Assembly: GCA_016235165.1 (NCBI GenBank)
Contig: JACRLX010000024.1
Coordinates: 124,001 to 188,000 of the forward strand
Source of the DNA: Rhodocyclales bacterium
Lineage (GTDB): Bacteria; Pseudomonadota; Gammaproteobacteria; Burkholderiales; Rhodocyclaceae
Direction of reading: 5' to 3'
Length of the DNA: 64,000 nt
Shown here piece by piece: positions 28,321-37,605 of this stretch. Every line of letters starts with the position of its first letter. Position 1 is the stretch's first letter. A model generated the notes under the pieces. It made no database searches. It saw only the letters and a program-made list of their open reading frames with translations, and had not been told where the DNA came from. Made by a program: the position numbers and the translations under genes.

Positions 28321-29390
28321 ATTTCGATGAAATTCATGCCTATTGGCAAAGTCGAGCGGTAGGTGATGACTCCGTTCAATCAACTACACAAGATGTGTAC
28401 CTGCGAGAAATTGAATTGCGGGCACTAGCGAATCAAATTCAAAGATGCTCTCCAAGAAGGATTGCGGATATTGGATGTGGCGACGGTAGAACGACACTTG
28501 GTCTTGCTAGGGATTATTCGGTGGGCGATTTTTGTGGTTACGACTATTCTTCTGCAATGGTGGCAAATGCAAATAAATTGCTTAAGCAGACGCGATCGCG
28601 GAATATTGAATTTAAGCAACACGATATTCGAAATCCAATCGGGCAAACCTACGACTTTATTTACACCACGAGATGCTTGATTAATCTCCCAACATGGGAA
28701 CATCAGAGCAGTGCGATAGATAACATTCATGACTCATTGAGATCTGGTGGTGTCTATGTAATGATTGAGAATTTTGTTGAGAGTCACGCCAACTTCAATC
28801 AGGTACGCAGTCTGTTTGGGTTGCCCGAGATACCCATTCGAGAACACAATCTGTTTTTTGAACGTGCCAAATTGCTTCAATTTGTTCAAGATCGATTTGA
28901 AATCGATTTTGAGGAGAATATCAGTAGCACTTACTATCTCGTAAGTCGTGTAATTTATTCAAAGATCTGTGCAGAAGAAGGTAAGGTGCCGGACTACTTT
29001 GATATGCATCACAGATATGCTGCCGGCTTGCCGCATTGTGGTGATTTTGGGCCAGTTCGACTTGTGTGTTTCCGAAAGAAATAGGGTTAGAAATGAACGA
29101 GCATGAGCAACGAGTAGTAGATAGCATCGCAGCGCTTGGTGCGAATAATGATTTGATGCGAGAGTCGATGAGATGGATTGAGGCTACAGCGAGGCTTGGC
29201 TATTCGTACAATTTCTCTTGGCTTGGACGTCCAATCATTCAATATCCCCAAGATGTTTTGGCGATGCAAGAACTGATATGGTCCTTGCGTCCAGACTTGG
29301 TTATAGAAACTGGCATTGCGCACGGAGGGTCTTTGGTATTCAGTGCATCCATGCTGGCGCTCCTTGATATGTGCGACGCGATTGAGTCTG
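27950..29390. other. AT-rich island with boundaries inside two genes
   Basis: GC falls by eye from about 60% to about 40% (a sampled 60-base line at 27961 has 23 G/C) near 27950, within the aminotransferase gene. It stays low through the methyltransferase gene and recovers near 29350-29400, within the CmcI-like gene. Such edges inside genes suggest import by homologous recombination in flanking conserved coding sequence. Confidence 0.65.
28317..29084 (+). CDS. Class I SAM-dependent methyltransferase
   Basis: Protein of 255 residues from GTG 28317, overlapping the aminotransferase stop by 4 bases. The SAM-binding motif I is IADIGCGDGRTTLGLA (about residues 50-65), followed by FCGYDYSSAMVANANKLL and a post-motif segment YDFIYTTRCLINLPTWE. 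It is probably an N- or O-methyltransferase for a sugar made by the preceding aminotransferase. The whole gene lies in the AT-rich island and looks acquired. The exact acceptor cannot be inferred. Confidence 0.82.
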   Translation: MNFDEIHAYWQSRAVGDDSVQSTTQDVYLREIELRALANQIQRCSPRRIADIGCGDGRTTLGLARDYSVGDFCGYDYSSAMVANANKLLKQTRSRNIEFKQHDIRNPIGQTYDFIYTTRCLINLPTWEHQSSAIDNIHDSLRSGGVYVMIENFVESHANFNQVRSLFGLPEIPIREHNLFFERAKLLQFVQDRFEIDFEENISSTYYLVSRVIYSKICAEEGKVPDYFDMHHRYAAGLPHCGDFGPVRLVCFRKK

Positions 29391-29863
29391 GGGCAAGCTT
29401 CGATCCACGGAATTCCGGGCGCCGGGTGCTTGGTGTCGACATCGACATCCGAGCCCACAACAGGGTGGCTATCGAGGCACATCCCATGGCTTCTCGCATC
29501 GAGATGATCCAGGGGTCGAGCATTGCGCCGGAAACTGTCGAGATGGTTCATGCAATTGCGGCTCGGTACAAGCGTGTTCTCGTATGCCTGGACAGCAACC
29601 ATACGCATGAGCATGTTCTCGCCGAGCTCAAGGCCTATGCACCACTGGCATCGGTTGGCAGCTACTGCGTGGTTTTCGATACCGTCGTCGAGGACATGCC
29701 CAAGAGCATGTTTCCCGATCGCCCGTGGGGCCCGGGGGACAACCCCAAAACAGCCGTCTGGGAATACCTCAAGCAGCACCCTGAGTTCCAGATCGACCGG
29801 GATATCCAACACAAGCTCCTGATCACGGTCGCGCCGGACGGATACTTGAAACGCGTTTCCTGA
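29093..29863 (+). CDS. CmcI/cephalosporin-hydroxylase-family methyltransferase
   Basis: Protein of 256 residues from ATG 29093, with AGGG upstream. It contains the CmcI-family core: LGRPIIQYPQDVLAMQELIW, DLVIETGIAHGGSLVFSASM (SAM-binding motif), VLGVDIDIRAHNR, IQGSSIAPETV and VCLDSNHTHEHVLAEL. Despite the hydroxylase name, the fold is a SAM methyltransferase. Members occur in rhamnolipid-like and O-antigen clusters, where they probably O-methylate sugars. The 5' third is AT-rich and the rest GC-rich, so the island boundary falls inside this gene near 29390. Confidence 0.84.
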   Translation: MNEHEQRVVDSIAALGANNDLMRESMRWIEATARLGYSYNFSWLGRPIIQYPQDVLAMQELIWSLRPDLVIETGIAHGGSLVFSASMLALLDMCDAIESGASFDPRNSGRRVLGVDIDIRAHNRVAIEAHPMASRIEMIQGSSIAPETVEMVHAIAARYKRVLVCLDSNHTHEHVLAELKAYAPLASVGSYCVVFDTVVEDMPKSMFPDRPWGPGDNPKTAVWEYLKQHPEFQIDRDIQHKLLITVAPDGYLKRVS

Positions 29864-29927
29864 CGGCGCTTTCGATCCCAATGGCTCTGGCTACAAATTG
29901 GGCATCGGGCTCAAGTGGATACAATTG

Positions 29928-31430
29928 ATGTCGCTCAAGCAAAATGTCATCGCCAACATCGGTGGCAGCGCCTGGTCGGCTCTCATGGCGGTTGTGTTCG
30001 TTCCTTTCTATCTCCGGTTGATGGGGGCGGAGGCTTACGGCGTAGTTGGCATTTACGTTTCTCTGCTGGCACTGTTTGCTGTTCTCGACATGGGACTTGC
30101 TGCAGCGTTGACCCGCGAAATGGCTCGCCTGTCAGAGCTGGACGAGTGGCGGGCGGCAAGGGCGGATACCGCGAGGACCATAGAGGTCGTGTATTGGCTG
30201 GTGGCCGGCGCAATCGGAGTGGCGGTATTTGTCCTGTCGGGACCGATTGCTTTCCATTGGTTGAACCCGGGACAACTCAGCAGGGACTCCGTAGCCTATG
30301 CCATCCTGCTCATGGCGCCGGTGGTCGCGTTGCGGTGGCCCATTGCACTGTACATGGGCGGCTTGAACGGCCTGCAACGGCAGGTCCTGGCCAACCTGTT
30401 GTTTGCCACGTTTTCGACGTTACAAGGCGCTGGCGCCCTGATTGCCCTGTTGTTATTTCCACCCACAGTGCAGACGTTCTTCATCTGGCAGGCTGTGGTG
30501 GCGGTGGCGCAGGTTGTCGTGTGTCGCGCTACCTTCTGGCGCGCGGTGGCACCAATCGTTCCGCCGCGCATGGACCTGGCGATCCTACGGAATGTGTGGC
30601 GTTTTGCTGCCGGTCTTGCGGGCACGTCGCTCTTGGTGACCGCGCTGACCCAGACCGACAAGGTATTGCTGAGCCGACTTTTGACACTCGCGGATTTTGG
30701 CTACTACACGTTTGCCGCTACCGTGGCTGCCGCCGTTTACAAGCTGGTTGCACCAATCCACACCGCGTTTTATCCGAGATTGGTGGAACTCGTTGCCCGG
30801 CGCGACCACGATTCCCTAGTCCGCACGTTCCACCAGGCCTGCCAATGGGTTGCGGTGTTCGTGATTCCTGCCGCGACGGTGTTTGGAGGTTTCTCGGCGC
30901 CGGTGTTGCATCTCTGGACGGCGGATCCGGATCTTGTGGCGCATACCCACCTGCTGGTCAGCATCCTCGTGCTTGGTAATGCTCTGAATGCCTTGATGTA
31001 TCTACCCTACGCCGCCCAGCTTGCTCACGGTTGGACCAGCCTGGGTTTCCAGGCGAACCTCGTGGCGCTGACCATGCTGGTTCCGTCACTCTATTTCGCG
31101 GCGCTGCAGTGGGGCAGCATTGGTGCGGCGGCTGCCTGGGTGGCCCTGAATACTGGCTATTTCCTGCTTACCCCGCATGTCATGCACCAACGTATTCTGG
31201 TCGACGAGAAGGCGGCCTGGTATTGGCACGACTGTTTGCTGCCCGCAATGGCCGGGGGTCTGGTTGTGATTGCAGTAGGCTTGCTTTTCGGGCTGAACCA
31301 CGACTCGGGATCGAGGCTGGCGATGCTCGCGGCTTTGGCTTTCACTGGCCTTGCCGCCCTTGCGGTGGTGATATTGGTTGTTCGGGAGCCGCGGTCTGCC
31401 GTTTTTCGATGGCTCCGGGCGAATGCGTGA
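29928..31430 (+). CDS. wzx: Oligosaccharide flippase (Wzx family)
   Basis: Protein of 500 residues from ATG 29928 (MSLKQNVIANIGGSAW). There are 12-14 hydrophobic helices and the usual Wzx/MATE-like start, with short positively charged loops. The region PFYLRLMGAEAYGVVGIYVSLLAL is typical of polysaccharide_synt family flippases. It should move undecaprenyl-diphosphate-linked repeat units across the inner membrane. With a Wzy-like polymerase at 33499 and Wza/Wzc at the start of the window it completes a Wzx/Wzy pathway. Confidence 0.88.
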   Translation: MSLKQNVIANIGGSAWSALMAVVFVPFYLRLMGAEAYGVVGIYVSLLALFAVLDMGLAAALTREMARLSELDEWRAARADTARTIEVVYWLVAGAIGVAVFVLSGPIAFHWLNPGQLSRDSVAYAILLMAPVVALRWPIALYMGGLNGLQRQVLANLLFATFSTLQGAGALIALLLFPPTVQTFFIWQAVVAVAQVVVCRATFWRAVAPIVPPRMDLAILRNVWRFAAGLAGTSLLVTALTQTDKVLLSRLLTLADFGYYTFAATVAAAVYKLVAPIHTAFYPRLVELVARRDHDSLVRTFHQACQWVAVFVIPAATVFGGFSAPVLHLWTADPDLVAHTHLLVSILVLGNALNALMYLPYAAQLAHGWTSLGFQANLVALTMLVPSLYFAALQWGSIGAAAAWVALNTGYFLLTPHVMHQRILVDEKAAWYWHDCLLPAMAGGLVVIAVGLLFGLNHDSGSRLAMLAALAFTGLAALAVVILVVREPRSAVFRWLRANA

Positions 31431-31437
31431 CGCCACC

Positions 31438-32454
31438 ATGACCCGGATTACGACAATCATCCCGACCTTTCAGCGGCCGGAACTTCTTGCCAGGGCAATT
31501 CGCAGCGTTCTTGGCCAGACATGGCAAGACCTGCAAGTCTGCGTGTATGACAATGCGTCGGGTGATGCCACGCGGGATATTGTGCTGGGCCTGGCGGCGA
31601 AGGATCCACGCGTCAAGTATTTTTGCCACCCGGAGAACGTTGGTGCTTTTGCCAACTTCAATTTTGGCCTGCAGCGGGTTGATACACCGTTCTTTTCCTT
31701 CCTTTCGGACGACGACTATCTGCTGCCCGACTTTTATGCAAGTGCAATGAGCCACTTCCAGAATCATCCGGAGGTGGGTTTCGTGTCCACCGGGGTGCTG
31801 AACGAAAACTCCCATGGGGACGTATTCCCGGATGGATCGATGCGCGGCAGGAATGAAGCGGTTTACCCCAGTCCCGATGGAATGCTGCAAATGATTAGAC
31901 ATGGCGAGCCGACCTGGACGGGGATTGTTTTCCGGACAGAGGTCAGGGATCGTAACGGCCTGCTGCGAGACTACGGGGCGGTGGCCGATACCTTCTATGT
32001 GCTGCATGCAGCCAAGCGGTTCTCCTTCTACTTCGACCCCAGGCCCGGGGCCGTCTTCATACCTGCTTCGGCCACTGTGGCAAGGTCGATTCGGGGCCGT
32101 TTTACCCAGTTTTGGCCGGTCTGGGCAACCATGACCGACGAACTCCTGGCTGGGCCGGAGTTGAGTTGCGAGGATCGCTTCTGGGTAAGAACGCGTCTGT
32201 CGGAGCGTCTCAAAAAGAGGATGTTCCAGCTTGCCGTCGTGTCAGTACTAAAGAACGACCTCGAGGCGGCGGAGATGTCTGCCCATTTTTTGCAGGATTA
32301 CTATCCTGGCTCCGAAAAGCTGCCTAGGGCGTTGATTGGGAGTGCTAAACGCGCTGCGATTACCTATTGGCTTTTGAGGATTGTCAATGCGCTACGAATT
32401 GAGTTGCTGCGAGTCAAACAACGTCGCCAGGCGCAGTCCATAAGGACCCTGTGA
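31438..32454 (+). CDS. Glycosyltransferase family 2 protein
   Basis: Protein of 338 residues from ATG 31438 (MTRITTIIPTFQRPE); ATG 31423, which overlaps the wzx end, is an alternative. The GT-A fold is clear: IIPTFQRPELLARAIRSVLG, CVYDNASGDAT, ENVGAFANFNFGL and the metal-binding SDDDYLLPDF. It should add one sugar to the repeat unit on the cytoplasmic side. The last part (after residue 210) is family-variable and basic, which could help membrane association. Confidence 0.88.
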   Translation: MTRITTIIPTFQRPELLARAIRSVLGQTWQDLQVCVYDNASGDATRDIVLGLAAKDPRVKYFCHPENVGAFANFNFGLQRVDTPFFSFLSDDDYLLPDFYASAMSHFQNHPEVGFVSTGVLNENSHGDVFPDGSMRGRNEAVYPSPDGMLQMIRHGEPTWTGIVFRTEVRDRNGLLRDYGAVADTFYVLHAAKRFSFYFDPRPGAVFIPASATVARSIRGRFTQFWPVWATMTDELLAGPELSCEDRFWVRTRLSERLKKRMFQLAVVSVLKNDLEAAEMSAHFLQDYYPGSEKLPRALIGSAKRAAITYWLLRIVNALRIELLRVKQRRQAQSIRTL

Positions 32455-32455
32455 A

Positions 32456-33493
32456 ATGAATCGCGTTGTTGTTTTTCAAACTTGGGGTATCGGCGACATG
32501 ATCATGATCACACCGATGCTTCACGCAATAAAGGAAGTGTCTCCGACAAGTTATGTCAACGTAATTGCAGGGAATACAGGAGCGGCAGCAGTAGTACGCC
32601 ATTCCGACCTATGTAGCGAAACAGAAATCTGGAACTTCAATGATCTACCGGTTTGGCGGGTGATTTGGAATTTCATTTCGCTACGCAAAAAAAAATATGA
32701 TATCGCAATACTGGCCACTGGGCTGTCTATCAAATTTTCGTGGGCATTAAGACTGCTCTCGGGAATCAAGATAATCTTGGGGGACTGTGATCACTCGACG
32801 ATTTTTCCTTACACCGATTGTATTGATCGCCTTGATCGCCGACATCGGGTTGAAAAAAATATCGCGATTGCGAATCTCTACTTCCGAGGATTAAGTGTCG
32901 GGAAGCTTCATATTGAATCCTCTTTTGAGGGACAGCGCATCGCAATTGAATTATGGAGAAAGATGGGGTTTGAAGGAAAACGTGTGCTTTGTTTGCATCC
33001 CGGTGGCGATAGTAACGGTAGCTTAGTAAAACGTCCGCCTATTGGCTTATGTAAGGAATTGATTGACTCTCTCTTTAGTGAGTTTGTGGATGCAGAAATC
33101 GTAGTTATTCTTGGGCCAAGCGAATCCGAGTTATTCAGAGAGTTTTCTGGAATCCATGAACGGTTGAGTATTCTTAGAGATTTGCCATTTGAGGCTTTGC
33201 CGGCGATAGTATCTATGATGAAGGTTGTAATCGCAGGTGATAGTGGGATTGGTCATATTGCTGCAGCCATGCAAACCCCAGTTGTGACTTTGGCTGGGCC
33301 AACTCTAATGGAGCAAACTAAACCCTATGGCGGGCATTGTCGTGTTGTCCAGGCGCGATCAGCTTTGCCCTGTTCTCCCTGCTACGGGACAATAAATTAT
33401 AAGAATTGCCCGTATCAACAGAAATGCCTTTCTACCATAGCGATCGTGGATGTGGTGAGGGTAGTTCATGAGCTGCTCCAGTTATCGGAATAA
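32456..33493 (+). CDS. Glycosyltransferase family 9 (heptosyltransferase-like) protein
   Basis: Protein of 345 residues starting 1 base after the preceding stop. The N-terminus RVVVFQTWGIGDMIMITPML matches the ADP-heptose:LPS heptosyltransferase family, as do LCLHPGGDSNG (about residue 180) and VVIAGDSGIGHIAAAMQTPVVTLAGPT in the donor domain. Four cysteines near the end (CSPCYGTINYKNCPYQQKC) are typical of a subset of GT9 proteins. In a glycan cluster it may transfer a hexose rather than a heptose. It is AT-rich, unlike the flanking genes. Confidence 0.87.
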   Translation: MNRVVVFQTWGIGDMIMITPMLHAIKEVSPTSYVNVIAGNTGAAAVVRHSDLCSETEIWNFNDLPVWRVIWNFISLRKKKYDIAILATGLSIKFSWALRLLSGIKIILGDCDHSTIFPYTDCIDRLDRRHRVEKNIAIANLYFRGLSVGKLHIESSFEGQRIAIELWRKMGFEGKRVLCLHPGGDSNGSLVKRPPIGLCKELIDSLFSEFVDAEIVVILGPSESELFREFSGIHERLSILRDLPFEALPAIVSMMKVVIAGDSGIGHIAAAMQTPVVTLAGPTLMEQTKPYGGHCRVVQARSALPCSPCYGTINYKNCPYQQKCLSTIAIVDVVRVVHELLQLSE

Positions 33494-33498
33494 CTACT

Positions 33499-34848
33499 GT
33501 GCTCGCTATTCTAATTTTTCTGTTTCTAAGTTTGGCAAACGTTCTTCTGATCATTAAGATTATCCGATCTCGTGGAATAGCCTCTGTTGAGGGAATCGGA
33601 TTGATTTTTTTATTGCTTTATTTGTTGAGTTTTGCCGTGCCAAGCCTGTTAGCTGCAATTACTTCTTTTCGACAAGACGAGATCGATTTAATCGACCAGG
33701 TGTTTGAAGATGCGGCTTGGCCTCTTCTTGTCCATTTCGTTGGCTTGTTGGCATTTTTCTCAGGCCTGTCAATGGCGAAGATTGGACCAGATGATCTGCT
33801 TCGCGAAAATCAGCCGATCTCATCTGATCTGTCCCATTACATTATTGGGTTGCTTTTTGTTGGACTTGGCATGAAAGTGCTGGCGCTGTATCTTGGCGGA
33901 TTTGAGAATATTTTTAGCTATTTGGATAATCTGTATGATTATGATATTAGTGCGCGAACGTATGGATTGCTTGATTTGGGAACAAACATCGCCCTATTCG
34001 GATGCTGCATAGCGACAATACATTTTCAACGAAACGCTGCGGCTCAGTTATTTTGGGTGCTGACCGGGGTCTTGCTCGGGCTACTTTTGTCAACCAGTAA
34101 GTCCGGCATATTGCATATGCTTCTCCCGCTGTTTTTCTTGGCTAAGTTGATGTCTCCATTAACTATTTCCCGTTTCACTCGCTGGTATGTGGTGCTGCCT
34201 GGGATAGCAATTTTCTTGGCTACACTCGGTCTAAAAGGACAGGTGAAATATTTGGGATTTGAAGGGGTTGACTGGTCGCCACTAGTAATTATCGAGTTCG
34301 CGTGGTTCGTATTGACACAACGTGTATCGGCTTCCGGGCTATTCAGCGGATTCGTGAATCTTGTGAATCGGGTAACCGAGAATAGCTCATTGCAGTTAGG
34401 TGGGGCCGCACTTGAGGGAACGTTCTCTGGAGTGATCCCTAGATTCGTTTGGGTTAATTTTTTCGATATGGAGAAGCCAGATCATCCTTTCCGGGGGCTG
34501 GGCGAACTATTGCATCCTGAGTTTCTGGTTGACATGAATGCTACGGATGCTCCTTTGTTCGTTGGGTATGCATTTATTGATTTCGGCTGGATTAGTCTCA
34601 TTGCGTATTCTCTAGTAGGCGGGATGATTTTGGGCTATTCGCGGAAGCTTGCTAGTTTGATCGGTGGTAATAGAGTTCTTTTCGCCTACGTGATCTTTGC
34701 GGTGGGTTTTGGCCCGTCAATGGCAGAAGGGGGCTTTCTAAATATGCTTTACTATCTTGGGTTGGGGTTTATTGTGTATTTGATTTGCCTCTTATCAGAG
34801 TATTTGGTTCGTTTCTTCGTTAGCCCGAAGGTCTCTTGGAAATCGTGA
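33499..34848 (+). CDS. wzy: Probable O-antigen/EPS polymerase (Wzy-like)
   Basis: Protein of 449 residues from GTG 33499, with 10-12 predicted membrane helices and a large central loop near residues 290-370. There is no strong family motif, which is normal for Wzy, but a segment LSTSKSGILHMLLPLFFLAK resembles the region before the large periplasmic loop in oligosaccharide repeat-unit polymerases. Placement among a flippase and glycosyltransferases supports this role. It is the most likely polymerase for this cluster, the other candidate being the ligase-like protein at 7274. Confidence 0.7.
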   Translation: MLAILIFLFLSLANVLLIIKIIRSRGIASVEGIGLIFLLLYLLSFAVPSLLAAITSFRQDEIDLIDQVFEDAAWPLLVHFVGLLAFFSGLSMAKIGPDDLLRENQPISSDLSHYIIGLLFVGLGMKVLALYLGGFENIFSYLDNLYDYDISARTYGLLDLGTNIALFGCCIATIHFQRNAAAQLFWVLTGVLLGLLLSTSKSGILHMLLPLFFLAKLMSPLTISRFTRWYVVLPGIAIFLATLGLKGQVKYLGFEGVDWSPLVIIEFAWFVLTQRVSASGLFSGFVNLVNRVTENSSLQLGGAALEGTFSGVIPRFVWVNFFDMEKPDHPFRGLGELLHPEFLVDMNATDAPLFVGYAFIDFGWISLIAYSLVGGMILGYSRKLASLIGGNRVLFAYVIFAVGFGPSMAEGGFLNMLYYLGLGFIVYLICLLSEYLVRFFVSPKVSWKS

Positions 34849-34906
34849 GTCCTCTTGCAGCAATTCTTGTAGCTTCCGGCCCCCTTTCTGCGACGGTGAC
34901 TTCGTC

Positions 34907-36169
34907 TTGAATATTTGGATACTTCAAACCGGTGAACCGCTTCATTGCGACGAGGGCTCTCCGCGTCCCATGCGGGCGATGAACCTGGCCAACGCGCTGG
35001 TTGCCAAAGGCCATACGGTCGTGCTCTGGAGCGCGGCATTCAATCACACGACGAAGCGTCATCGGCGCAGATCGTTCTCGACCATTGCAATTTCGGATCG
35101 GCTACAAATCAATCTTCTTCCGAGCATTGGCTATCGGCGAAATATCGGCCCTGGGCGCCTGCTTGACCATGCGGAGCTTGCATTTCGCCTTGCAACCTTG
35201 CTACGTTCAGGCGAATTTCCCGCGCCCGACGTCGCTTTTGTCGGATATCCGCCGATCGAATGCGCCGCCGTGATGCTGCGGTGGCTCCGGCGTCGTTCCA
35301 TCCCCTCCGTTGTGGATGTAAAGGACCTTTGGCCTTCGCTCTTCCTGGAGCCCCTGCCCGCAGCCGCGCGGCCCCTTGCCAAGCTTGCTTTGGCCCCCTA
35401 TTTCTGGTTAGGTCGTCGTGCCTTGCGCGATGCGACTGGGTTCTCGACCATGTCGGAAGGCTATCTTGACTGGATGGCCAGGTTCGCCGGCAGGGAGCTG
35501 ACGGCGCGCGATATCGTCGTGCCGCTCACGGCGCCTGAAGCTACGATATCCGAAGCGCAACTGCGTGAGGCGGGCGACTGGTGGCGGGAACGGGGCGTTG
35601 TACTCGACGATCGAAGACGGGTTTGTTTTTTTGGGACCTTCAACTCCGTATTTGATTTTTCAGGAGTTCGCGATGCGGCGTCGCGCATGGCGCAGGAAGG
35701 AAGCGAGTGCCAGTTCGTGATATGCGGCAGTGGTGGGCACGAGCGGGAGATCCGTGAAATGATGTCCGGATTACCTAACGTGGTGTTTCCGGGGTGGGTT
35801 GATTCCCCAAAGATGGCCGCGCTTGCACGTGCATCGATCGCTTCGCTGAATCCGTACCGGAATATCGAGAACTTCATCCTGAATATGCCAAACAAGGTGG
35901 TCGATGCGCTTGCCAACGGCCTGCCCATCGTTACCAGCCTGACGGGGGTCGTGCAGCGCATGGTCGAAGACGAGGCGGTCGGCTTTGCCTGCACGATGGA
36001 ACCGGGCAGGGACTGGTACTCCGCGATAAGTAGGTTGTTGTCGGACACCGATCTGCAGGCCGCAATGTCAGTCCGGGCGCGCGCGCTCTATGATCGGCGT
36101 TTCGCCTTTGAAAAGGTCTATGGGGCACTGGTGTCACATCTTGAGTCTCTTGCGCACGACGGCCCCTGA
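34907..36169 (+). CDS. Glycosyltransferase family 4 protein (WbuB-like)
   Basis: Protein of 420 residues from TTG 34907 (reads MNIWILQTGEPLHCD); no strong ribosome site is visible, but the N-terminal sequence fits the family. It has the GT-B N-domain with PRPMRAMNLANALVAKGHTV and DVKDLWPSL, and the C-domain with VCFFGTFNSVFDF, QFVICGSGGHE and a donor site NMPNKVVDALANGLPIVTSL. It resembles WbuB-type fucosamine transferases and other GT4 enzymes in O-antigen loci. The specific sugar is unknown. GC returns to the local high level in this gene. Confidence 0.84.
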   Translation: MNIWILQTGEPLHCDEGSPRPMRAMNLANALVAKGHTVVLWSAAFNHTTKRHRRRSFSTIAISDRLQINLLPSIGYRRNIGPGRLLDHAELAFRLATLLRSGEFPAPDVAFVGYPPIECAAVMLRWLRRRSIPSVVDVKDLWPSLFLEPLPAAARPLAKLALAPYFWLGRRALRDATGFSTMSEGYLDWMARFAGRELTARDIVVPLTAPEATISEAQLREAGDWWRERGVVLDDRRRVCFFGTFNSVFDFSGVRDAASRMAQEGSECQFVICGSGGHEREIREMMSGLPNVVFPGWVDSPKMAALARASIASLNPYRNIENFILNMPNKVVDALANGLPIVTSLTGVVQRMVEDEAVGFACTMEPGRDWYSAISRLLSDTDLQAAMSVRARALYDRRFAFEKVYGALVSHLESLAHDGP

Positions 36170-36202
36170 CGGCCGTTGTCGACCTACTTCAGGAAAGATC
36201 CA

Positions 36203-36238
36203 ATGGAATTATTTCGCCCGCGCAAGGCTGCAACGTGA
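36203..36238 (+). other. Possible 11-codon leader ORF before the GNAT-methyltransferase gene
   Basis: ATG 36203 follows AGGAAAG at a good distance and encodes MELFRPRKAAT, then TGA at 36236-36238, which overlaps the GTG start at 36235. It could couple translation to the downstream gene, or be the frame-shifted true N-terminus of that protein. Neither can be decided from sequence. Confidence 0.25.
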
Positions 36239-37605
36239 GGTCGCAGGTGGGGCAGGGCAGCCCCGATATCTTGTACCTCGCGAGAATCAATGTCGGTTCG
36301 GCTTTCGACGTTGCGGAGGTGCTCGAGTCGAAGAACGGATTGCGGATAAGCATTACCCATGGGGTTCTGTCGTGGAGGCTGCTGTTTTCAAGGATTGGCC
36401 TCATGTATTTCGTCCGTGGCTTTCAGACCGCCCTTGTTTCGTATTCGGGCAAACAATCCCCATTCCCTAGGTTGATCGCGATCTGGGCGGATGGCTCGCT
36501 GGTCGGCTACGTCATGACGTTTCTTCCCAGCCGTTCGCGTTTGCCATTCCTGTTTGGGCAGCGAGTTCGCGAGATTACCTATGCAGTCGAAGCGCCATTT
36601 CAGGGCCACGGCTTTGGTACTTGGCTGGTCAAGCTCGCGGTCGAGGATTCCCGCCGGGACGATGCGGATATCGTCGGCTTGATTCGACCAAGCAACGGCC
36701 CTTCATTGCGAATTTTTCGGAAGTTCAATTCCCAGGATACGATAGTGCGCCGAACGCATCGAAACTGGTGGACGACCTATGCAATCAGCTTGTCTCCGGA
36801 TCAGCATAAGGCGTTGGATTTCGACAAGCACGAGGAACGGAATCGTTATGATTTGTCTGCGCGAGCATCCGGTGAAACCAGCCAACCAATGGAACTGGAC
36901 GATGCTGAGTTTGGTGCCCGGCTTGTTTCGCCAACGCTTCGGACGCCATATTTTTTCTATGAGGCTCGCCTGTCGGCGCTGATCGGGGTGGGCGTGAGAG
37001 TGCTTGAGCTAGGCGCGGGCACGGGCGCGAATACCCTGGTTCCGCTCAAGCTGGGCGCACAGGTTACTGCTCTCGACATTTCCCATGAATCGCTGAAGGT
37101 ACTTCGCAGGCGTTTTTCGGTCGGCGGTTTTTCGGCACAAGCCTCGGTCGGCGACATAGAGGCCCTTCCGGTGTCTTCGAGTACCTTCGATGTTGTCGTT
37201 TCCGCCGGCAGCTTGAGCTATGGCGAAAACCGGAAGGTCATGGTGGAAGTCATTCGGGTTCTAAGGCCCGGTGGTGTCTTCGTTTGCGTTGATTCATTGA
37301 ACGACAATATGATCTACCGGGTAAACCGATACATTCATTTCCTGCGCGGCCGACGCTCGAGAAGCACTCTGAAGAACATGCCGTCGATGCGATTGATCGA
37401 GTTGTACAGGGCGAACTTTGAAGATGTGGAGGTCGAATACTTCGGAGCCATCTCGTTCATGGCCGGTATACTTGAAGGTTTGTTTGGCGCAGATCGTGCG
37501 CGAGAAATTTCGGACTCGGTGGATCGGGCTGTCGGCGTCAAGCGGTCTGCGTTCAAGTTTGTACTCGTTGCGAAGAAGAGAGTCGATGATGGGAGGAAAC
37601 GATAA
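36235..37605 (+). CDS. Fusion of GNAT acetyltransferase and class I methyltransferase
   Basis: Protein of 456 residues from GTG 36235. Residues about 60-185 look like a GNAT N-acetyltransferase: ITYAVEAPFQGHGFGTWLVK (acetyl-CoA motif A with QGHGFG) and SNGPSLRIFRKFN (motif B). Residues about 250-400 are a SAM methyltransferase: VRVLELGAGTGANTLVPLKL, VTALDISHESLKVLRRRF, and VIRVLRPGGVFVCVDSLN. Both activities could modify an amino sugar, for example N-acetylation and methylation of the product of a neighbouring aminotransferase (inference). The overlap with the E1 alpha start (20 bases) suggests one operon. Confidence 0.75.
   Translation: MRSQVGQGSPDILYLARINVGSAFDVAEVLESKNGLRISITHGVLSWRLLFSRIGLMYFVRGFQTALVSYSGKQSPFPRLIAIWADGSLVGYVMTFLPSRSRLPFLFGQRVREITYAVEAPFQGHGFGTWLVKLAVEDSRRDDADIVGLIRPSNGPSLRIFRKFNSQDTIVRRTHRNWWTTYAISLSPDQHKALDFDKHEERNRYDLSARASGETSQPMELDDAEFGARLVSPTLRTPYFFYEARLSALIGVGVRVLELGAGTGANTLVPLKLGAQVTALDISHESLKVLRRRFSVGGFSAQASVGDIEALPVSSSTFDVVVSAGSLSYGENRKVMVEVIRVLRPGGVFVCVDSLNDNMIYRVNRYIHFLRGRRSRSTLKNMPSMRLIELYRANFEDVEVEYFGAISFMAGILEGLFGADRAREISDSVDRAVGVKRSAFKFVLVAKKRVDDGRKR

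Larger units (their letters stand above)
32456..34880. other. Second AT-rich island (GT9 and polymerase genes)
   Basis: Base composition drops from the GT9 start and stays low through the polymerase gene to about 34880, then returns to GC-rich in the GT4 gene. The island coincides with whole genes here, unlike the island at 27950. Low-GC wzy and adjacent transferase genes are common in exchanged O-antigen clusters. Confidence 0.6.
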
